Shown here one piece after another: positions 42,223 through 46,901 of a DNA stretch of 46,901 nucleotides (position 1 is its first letter; each line of letters begins with the position of its first letter). The notes under the pieces are model-generated. The model was given only the letters and a program-made list of their open reading frames with translations, was not told where the DNA came from and ran no database searches. This stretch comes from Treponema sp. (GTDB lineage: Bacteria; Spirochaetota; Spirochaetia; Treponematales; Treponemataceae), in assembly GCA_017550685.1 (NCBI GenBank), contig JAFZOJ010000147.1, forward strand, positions 1 through 46,901, written 5' to 3'. The position numbers were made by a program, and so were the translations under genes.

Positions 42223-42586
42223 CGGAACCTTGGAATTTAGAGACCGGCTTGTAATCACAGGAAAATTTTCCGGTAAAATTATTGCTCCGGAAGGAGAACT
42301 TGAAATAGCAAAAAATGCTACCTGTGATGTAGAAAGCATACAGGCATCTTCAATCGTTGTATGCGGTTCGGTAAAAGGAAATATGAATGCTTCGGAACGT
42401 GTAGAAATCTGCTCCGGAAGCATGGTTGAAAGTGATATAACTACTGCCAGAATCAGAATTGCAAATAATGTAGAATTTAACGGACAGGTGTCCATGCTTG
42501 AAGAAGAACCGGATGTAGATTTGTTCTCGGTAGCCTCTTCGGAATTTAAAAAAGCAATGCTGGTTCACACTGACGTAGTAAAATAG
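42158..42586 (+). CDS. Bactofilin
   Basis: A 142-residue polymer-forming cytoskeletal protein. The beta-helix core spans about 12-115 with short glycine-spaced turns: TIFGSETEFDGTLEFRDRLVITGKFSGKI, ASSIVVCGSVKGNMNASERVEI, ITTARIRIANNVEFNGQVSML. The tails are short and charged as usual. It overlaps lnt by 65 bases in another frame, which is long; no later ATG precedes the conserved core, so the start stands. A promoter inside lnt fits this position. Bactofilins help set cell shape and wall synthesis, including helical shape in some bacteria. Confidence 0.88.
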   Translation: MADYKESRKKNITIFGSETEFDGTLEFRDRLVITGKFSGKIIAPEGELEIAKNATCDVESIQASSIVVCGSVKGNMNASERVEICSGSMVESDITTARIRIANNVEFNGQVSMLEEEPDVDLFSVASSEFKKAMLVHTDVVK

Positions 42587-42652
42587 TTTTTATTTTGTAT
42601 AAATAAATAATATAACAATCAAACAAAATTTTTATTTTATGGAGATTTTTTA

Positions 42653-44254
42653 ATGGCAACATTAAGAAAGCGTCGTAATGACGATTCAGCTGTTGAACAG
42701 CAGCCAGAAGAAAATGCACAGTCTTCACTTGGTCTTGAAGATTCAGTACAGTCTGCAGCACCAGAAGGTTCATCGGAATCTGATTCTGAAAATGGTTCAG
42801 AATCTGCTGTCGTAAAGAAAAGACGTGTTGTAAAAGTAAAACCAGAAACAGAAGAAGCACCTGCGGAACATTACAATAATAAACGCGGCGGAATGCAAAA
42901 AAGACCTTATGCTCCACGTTCCGAAGCAAACGAAGCAGCCGCAGCCGAAGCAGCGTCAGAAGACAATGCTAATAAACCCCGCCTTTTAATAAACGACCTT
43001 ACAATCAAATCCATGCCAGAGTTACGAGACATTGCAATGCAGTACGGTTTTACTGCCGACGACCTTGCTCCAATGAAAAAGCAGGATTTGATTTTTGTAA
43101 TTCTTAAGGCACACACAGAGCACGGCGGAATTATTTTTGCTTCCGGTGCTTTGGAAATTTTACCTGACGGTTACGGCTTTCTCCGCAGCCCACAGAACAG
43201 CTATCTTCCTGGCCCTGATGATATTTATATCAGCCCAAGCCAGATCAGACTTTTCAATCTTAAAACAGGTGATACAGTTTACGGACAGACACGCAGTCCT
43301 AAAGAAGGTGAACGCTTTTTTGCCTTGCTCCGTATTGAGAGCGTAAACTTTGATGAGCCGCGTATTGCTCAGACACGCGTTCCTTTTGAAAACCTTACAC
43401 CGCTTTATCCTGATGAAAAACTTAAGCTGGAAACAGTAAGCACAGAAGTTAGTACACGTATCGTAGATTTGTTTGCGCCAATCGGTAAGGGTCAGCGTCT
43501 TTTGATTGTTGCTCCTCCAAAGGCCGGTAAAACAATCTTGATGCAGAAAATTGCAAATGCCATTACAACCAACAACCCGGAAGTTTATCTTATCGTGCTT
43601 TTGATTGATGAACGTCCTGAGGAAGTTACCGAAATGGAACGCGCAATCAAGGGAGAGGTTATTTCTTCAACCTTTGATGAGCAGGCTACACGCCACGTTC
43701 AGGTTGCAGAAATGGTATTGGAAAAGGCAAAGCGTCTTGTAGAACACAAGCGTGATGTTGTAATCCTTCTTGACTCAATCACACGTCTTGCACGTGCTTA
43801 TAACCAGACAGTTCAGACTTCCGGTAAGGTTTTGTCCGGTGGTGTTGACTCAAATGCTTTGTTCAAGCCAAAGAGATTCTTTGGTGCCGCTCGTAACGTA
43901 GAAGAGGGTGGTTCTCTTACAATTATTTCTACAGCTTTGATCGAAACCGGTTCACGCATGGATGAAGTTATCTTTGAAGAGTTTAAGGGTACAGGTAACT
44001 CAGAAATTGACCTTGACCGCAAACTTGCAGAAAGACGACTCTTTCCGGCTATCAATATCAAAAAATCCGGAACACGTAAGGAAGAGCTTTTGCTCACCGA
44101 AAACGAGCTTCAGAAAATCTGGATTTTGCGCAAGGTGCTTAACCCTATGGAAGATGTTGATATTACCGAACTCATTCTGGACCGCATGAAGAAGAGCAAG
44201 ACAAACGAAGCCTTCCTTGCCAGCATGAATGCCGGAACTGCGGGAATGGAATAA
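42653..44254 (+). CDS. rho: Transcription termination factor Rho
   Basis: A 533-residue hexameric RNA helicase. The first 110 residues are an acidic and basic low-complexity extension ([45 protein letters not shown]) absent from short Rho proteins. Then comes the Rho N-terminal SAP-like helix pair ([14 protein letters not shown]), the RNA-binding cold-shock fold ([28 protein letters not shown]) and the ATPase core with Walker [40 protein letters not shown] and [26 protein letters not shown] precedes the ATG. Rho-dependent termination thus operates beside the many intrinsic terminators here. Confidence 0.95.
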   Translation: MATLRKRRNDDSAVEQQPEENAQSSLGLEDSVQSAAPEGSSESDSENGSESAVVKKRRVVKVKPETEEAPAEHYNNKRGGMQKRPYAPRSEANEAAAAEAASEDNANKPRLLINDLTIKSMPELRDIAMQYGFTADDLAPMKKQDLIFVILKAHTEHGGIIFASGALEILPDGYGFLRSPQNSYLPGPDDIYISPSQIRLFNLKTGDTVYGQTRSPKEGERFFALLRIESVNFDEPRIAQTRVPFENLTPLYPDEKLKLETVSTEVSTRIVDLFAPIGKGQRLLIVAPPKAGKTILMQKIANAITTNNPEVYLIVLLIDERPEEVTEMERAIKGEVISSTFDEQATRHVQVAEMVLEKAKRLVEHKRDVVILLDSITRLARAYNQTVQTSGKVLSGGVDSNALFKPKRFFGAARNVEEGGSLTIISTALIETGSRMDEVIFEEFKGTGNSEIDLDRKLAERRLFPAINIKKSGTRKEELLLTENELQKIWILRKVLNPMEDVDITELILDRMKKSKTNEAFLASMNAGTAGME

Positions 44255-44292
44255 TTTAAAAAAAATAGTAAATAGGGGATAGGGAATAGTTT

Positions 44293-45087
44293 ATGGAAAA
44301 TACAAAATGGGCTTTGGTTACTGGTGCTTCCGGTGGTGTTGGAAAAGAAATTGCCGGAATAATGGCACAAAAAAAATGGAATCTGGTGCTTGTTGCCCGC
44401 AGTGCAGATAAGCTTAATGAACTTGCTTCAGAGCTTAGCCAGAAAAACGGTGTACAGATAAAAGGCTGTCCATGCGACTTATCAAAGGACAATGCCGCAC
44501 ACGAAATATTTGATTTTTGTGAATCACAGAATATTAAGATTGACCTGCTTATAAACAATGCAGGTGCCGGACTTTATGGTGCTTCAATCGAGCTTGGAGA
44601 CAAGGCTCTTGGAATGCTCAAGCTTAACATGCTTGCCCTTACACAGATGTGTACTGTTTTTGGAAAGGACATGGCAGAACGCAAGAGCGGTTCCATACTT
44701 AATATCGGTTCTATTGCAGGCAACCAGCCTACACCAATGTTCGCTTCTTATGCTGCAAGCAAGAGCTATGTATTGAATTATTCAATTGCATTGCGTCACG
44801 AGCTTGGTGCTTATGGTGTAAATGTTACCTGTGTTCAGCCTGGTTATATCCGCACACAGTTTGATAACAACTGCGGAATTGTCAGCGAAAAATACAAGAA
44901 GTTTTCTTACAAGAACGGAATGTCGGCTTATGCTGTAGCTAAGGTTGCAGTAAAGTCTGTATTCAGAAAAAGATCTTATGTTAGGGCAGGTGTTACTAAT
45001 AAAATTACTGCCTTTGTATCTGGTCTTATCCCAAAGAATTTCCTTGCATGGTGTATTTCAAAATCAATGAAAACACTTACAAAATAA
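44293..45087 (+). CDS. Short-chain dehydrogenase/reductase
   Basis: A 264-residue NAD(P)-dependent oxidoreductase of the classical SDR type. The cofactor motif is TGASGGVGKEIA, then DLSK for the adenine ring, LINNAGAG, catalytic Ser in ILNIGSIAGNQP and Tyr-Lys in YAASKSYV. PGYIRTQF follows. LVARSADKLNEL suggests NADP(H) preference. The substrate cannot be told; members of this branch often act on acyl or ketone groups of lipids. It lies 38 bases after rho and 23 bases before the radical SAM gene, so it is part of the same run. GGGATAGGG before the ATG is a loose ribosome-binding site. Confidence 0.9.
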   Translation: MENTKWALVTGASGGVGKEIAGIMAQKKWNLVLVARSADKLNELASELSQKNGVQIKGCPCDLSKDNAAHEIFDFCESQNIKIDLLINNAGAGLYGASIELGDKALGMLKLNMLALTQMCTVFGKDMAERKSGSILNIGSIAGNQPTPMFASYAASKSYVLNYSIALRHELGAYGVNVTCVQPGYIRTQFDNNCGIVSEKYKKFSYKNGMSAYAVAKVAVKSVFRKRSYVRAGVTNKITAFVSGLIPKNFLAWCISKSMKTLTK

Positions 45088-45110
45088 ATTAAAAAGAGTA
45101 GAGGTATAAA

Positions 45111-46310
45111 ATGAAACGTAAAGGTAATTTCTCGATAGTACCTAAATTATTTACAATCAAGTTTAGTGTAGCCGTAAAAATGCTCCGTAGCTTCCTTAAA
45201 TTATTCAGGGAAAAGCTTGGCAAGAGACATTTTGAAGGTTATGACCATATGAAAAACTTTGGTCTTATTTATTTTAAGCTTACACCTTTGTGTAATCTGC
45301 GCTGCAAGATGTGCGGTCAGAGAGGAGACAAGGGTTATCTTAAAGGCCAGCACGCAATTGAAGAATCAAAAAAGATTGTTCCGCTCGAAACTTATAAAAA
45401 GCTCGTAGATGAACTTTCTTACAAAAAGCCTGTTTATTATCTTTGGGGTGGAGAGCCATTCCTTTATCCGGGCCTTTGTGATCTGGTTGATTATATTCAG
45501 AAAAAGGGTTCCTTCTGTTCTGTAAATACAAACGGTGTTCTTCTTGAAAAATATGCAGAACGAATTGTACGCGATCAGTGGCATGTAATTTTTGTTTCTC
45601 TTGATGCATTCCGCGAAGTAAATGACGATATCCGTGGAGAAGGAAGCTACGACCGTGTTGTTAAGGGCTTTGAAGCAATCAACCGCGAAAAAGAGAAGCA
45701 GCATTCACGTTTCCCTTCTATGGGTATTGTTACAACAGTTACAAATAAAAACTACAAGGATCTTCAGAATCTTGCTGTTGCTTGTAAGGATTTCCATATT
45801 GACTGGCATATCTATAATCTTGGAACTTATACAAATGATGAAATTGTTGCAAGACATAAGGAATTTTTCCGCGAGCATCTTGGCATAGAAAGTACATGTC
45901 TGGAATCTTACAACACAGGCTACAACGAAGGAATTGATGGAGTAGAGCTTCACAAAACTCTCCAGACAATTCATTCAACAGATTATGGTTATATGAGTAT
46001 TACTGTTCCAAACCTTAATCCGGAAAAAACTCATGAATACTATCATGAATTAAATATTCCTGTTCGCAACCACTGTATTGTTCCATGGTGCCAGGCAAGT
46101 ATTAACTATAACGGTGATGTATGTTTCTGTGCCGACTACGACGAATATCCAATCGGTAACATCAAGGAACAGTCTTTCAAAGAAATCTACAACGGCGAAA
46201 AAGCCAATAAGTTCCGCCACGAACTGGACAACTGTCCCGGCGGCATCTTCCCGGGCTGTATCCGCTGTTACCAGAATATGCTGTTTGGTAAAAAAATTAA
46301 AGGATATTAA
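45111..46310 (+). CDS. Radical SAM/SPASM protein
   Basis: A 399-residue protein with the [4Fe-4S] triad Cys61, Cys65 and Cys68 (CNLRCKMCG), the LWGGEPFLYPG second motif and NTNGVLLEKYAERI. About 310-390 form a SPASM domain with cysteines in RNHCIVPWCQASI, GDVCFCADYDE and CPGGIFPGCIRCY, enough for two more clusters. An N-terminal basic amphipathic stretch (FTIKFSVAVKMLRSFLKLFREKLG) could contact the membrane. It follows the SDR gene by 23 bases with GTAGAGG upstream of the ATG. Targets of SPASM enzymes include peptides and sugars; none is encoded next to it. It is distinct from the spiro-SPASM gene. Confidence 0.88.
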   Translation: MKRKGNFSIVPKLFTIKFSVAVKMLRSFLKLFREKLGKRHFEGYDHMKNFGLIYFKLTPLCNLRCKMCGQRGDKGYLKGQHAIEESKKIVPLETYKKLVDELSYKKPVYYLWGGEPFLYPGLCDLVDYIQKKGSFCSVNTNGVLLEKYAERIVRDQWHVIFVSLDAFREVNDDIRGEGSYDRVVKGFEAINREKEKQHSRFPSMGIVTTVTNKNYKDLQNLAVACKDFHIDWHIYNLGTYTNDEIVARHKEFFREHLGIESTCLESYNTGYNEGIDGVELHKTLQTIHSTDYGYMSITVPNLNPEKTHEYYHELNIPVRNHCIVPWCQASINYNGDVCFCADYDEYPIGNIKEQSFKEIYNGEKANKFRHELDNCPGGIFPGCIRCYQNMLFGKKIKGY

Positions 46311-46361
46311 TATACAATTATATAAATGATTATGTAATCATATATAAAACTGGCTCCCGGT

Positions 46362-46490
46362 CACAAAACGGGGGCCAAAAGCGCGGCCTAGGCCGCTTGA
46401 CGCTGTTTGTTGTAGTGGAACTATTAAATGCCGCTCTCGCGGCATCAACAAACAGAGTCATTTTGTCCCCCGTTTTGTTCCCTCGCGTCA
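46362..46490. mobile_element. MITE-like nested hairpin carrying repeat copy 2
   Basis: Left arm 46362-46380 plus 46398-46412 pairs with right arm 46446-46479 (about 31 of 34 positions; ACAAAACGGGGG against CCCCCGTTTTGT, CTGTTTGTTG against CAACAAACAG). The left arm is split by 17 bases (46381-46397) containing the perfect palindrome GCGGCCTAGGCCGC. A third hairpin, ATGCCGC TCTC GCGGCAT (46428-46445), sits at the tip. The right side, 46439-46490, is the 52-bp repeat shared with 10401-10452, in opposite orientation. No transposase is present. Before it (46311-46361) lies AT-rich sequence with hairpin ATGATTA TG TAATCAT. Confidence 0.7.
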
Positions 46491-46561
46491 GTTTAATTAT
46501 AAATATTTGGAAACATTTTTTATCATAATTTTTTTTCAACATATTTTATTAACAGCACATA

Positions 46562-46591
46562 TTGACCTGACAATCATTATTTCATTATAAT
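46562..46591 (+). promoter_or_regulatory. rpmE promoter
   Basis: TTGACC (46562-46567), 18 bases, TATAAT (46586-46591), giving a leader of about 125 bases. The stretch 46491-46561 before it is AT-rich with nothing recognisable. Confidence 0.6.
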
Positions 46592-46597
46592 AATTGC

Positions 46598-46722
46598 ATT
46601 ATTTTATCTTGTGATATTATTTTATTTTTTAGTTGACGGTAGCGAAATGATAGAAGTGTTCTGGGGAACACAAGCTAGAGGCGGCCGGGCGTAATATCGG
46701 GCAAGAGTATAGGAGTTACATT
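46598..46722 (+). promoter_or_regulatory. Structured 5' leader of rpmE
   Basis: A long leader for a small ribosomal gene. It has a perfect hairpin GTGTTC TGGG GAACAC (46656-46671), then a GC-rich block (GAGGCGGCCGGGCGTAATAT) unlike the AT-rich surroundings, then AGGAG eight bases before the ATG. Ribosomal-protein leaders, including those of L31, are often autoregulatory; that role here is inference. Confidence 0.45.
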
Positions 46723-46901
46723 ATGAAAAAGGGAATTCACCCGGACTACAAACTTACAAAGATTACATGCGTTTGCGGCAACGTAATCGAAACCCGTTCA
46801 ACAGTTGAAAACATCAACGTTGAAATTTGTTCTGCCTGCCACCCGTTCTATACAGGTAAGCAGAAGCTCGTAGATACTGCAGGACGTATTGACCGCTTTA
46901 A
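46723..46901 (+). CDS. rpmE: 50S ribosomal protein L31, 3' end outside window
   Basis: The first 59 codons of L31: [55 protein letters not shown]. The zinc ligands Cys16-x-Cys18 and Cys36-xx-Cys39 are kept, so this is the zinc-binding (C+) form, which can act as a zinc store. AGGAG precedes the ATG. The frame is open at the window end. Confidence 0.96.
   Translation, partial: MKKGIHPDYKLTKITCVCGNVIETRSTVENINVEICSACHPFYTGKQKLVDTAGRIDRF

Noticed and set aside
46330..46542. 70-codon minus-strand reading frame
   Set aside because: It lies wholly in the nested hairpin and flanking AT-rich DNA, with no ribosome-binding site and no protein-like pattern.
46647..46694. 15-codon upstream reading frame before rpmE ([10 protein letters not shown] onward)
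   Set aside because: No Shine-Dalgarno and it overlaps the leader hairpin; a leader peptide is possible but unsupported.

Overview
The window reads as a chromosomal segment of a spirochaete, most likely a Treponema. The evidence is a periplasmic flagellar filament sheath protein (FlaA), a radical-SAM protein resembling the spirochaete-only spiro-SPASM family, loose treponemal-type lipoboxes ending in S-C, and tRNA and tmRNA genes that do not encode the CCA end. A GH51 arabinofuranosidase hints at a plant-polysaccharide (gut or rumen) lifestyle. Genus and habitat are inferences; I ran no search.

Layout. 1-2875 (+): a compact operon with two membrane proteins, a MutT/Nudix hydrolase, a small lipoprotein and a NeuB/SpsE-type nonulosonate synthase. 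2888-5037 (-): coaX and hisS, separated by a cluster of short palindromic repeats. 5159-10373 (+): MATE exporter, GH51 arabinofuranosidase, membrane-bound metallophosphoesterase, Hsp33. 10503-10882: tmRNA with a long acidic tag. 10932-18849 (-): a signalling region holding a 7TM-receptor/SpoIIE phosphatase lipoprotein, an RsbW-like kinase, an RsbV-like STAS antagonist, a GAF/SpoIIE phosphatase, a ParB-like protein, a metallophosphoesterase and a membrane TPR protein with an Mrr-like tail. 18988-21958 (+): two TPR proteins. 21965-25256 (-): overlapping xseA-xseB-mutL. 25316-33364 (+): a tightly overlapped run of spiro-SPASM-like radical SAM, GT2-like protein, an SpsF/SpsG/methyltransferase three-domain fusion and an ATP-grasp enzyme, followed by a cell-wall amidase and a GerMN-like protein. 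33455-34582: flaA. 34858-46310 (+ apart from one zinc-ribbon gene): RelA/SpoT-TPR, tRNA-Glu, DinG-like helicase, PlsC, rpsT, HU-like protein, lnt, bactofilin, rho, SDR and a second radical SAM/SPASM protein. The window ends inside rpmE.

How the genes work together. The NeuB-type synthase and the SpsF and SpsG domains are nonulosonic-acid (sialic/pseudaminic/legionaminic-like) functions, so the 25-32 kb operon is the best candidate for an undescribed surface or flagellar glycan system; a flagellar sheath gene lies just beyond it. The RsbW/RsbV-like pair with two SpoIIE phosphatases is a partner-switching circuit with no sigma factor in the window. Lnt, PlsC, the amidase and bactofilin point to envelope maintenance.

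Repeats are prominent: CGGG/CCCG palindromes at about 3.7 and 34.7 kb, the latter with a 26-bp tandem array; a CCCTGAGCTTGTCGAAGGG-type palindrome beside genes and in frame inside mutL; and a 52-bp element at 10.4 and 46.4 kb in opposite orientation, the second copy inside a MITE-like nested hairpin.
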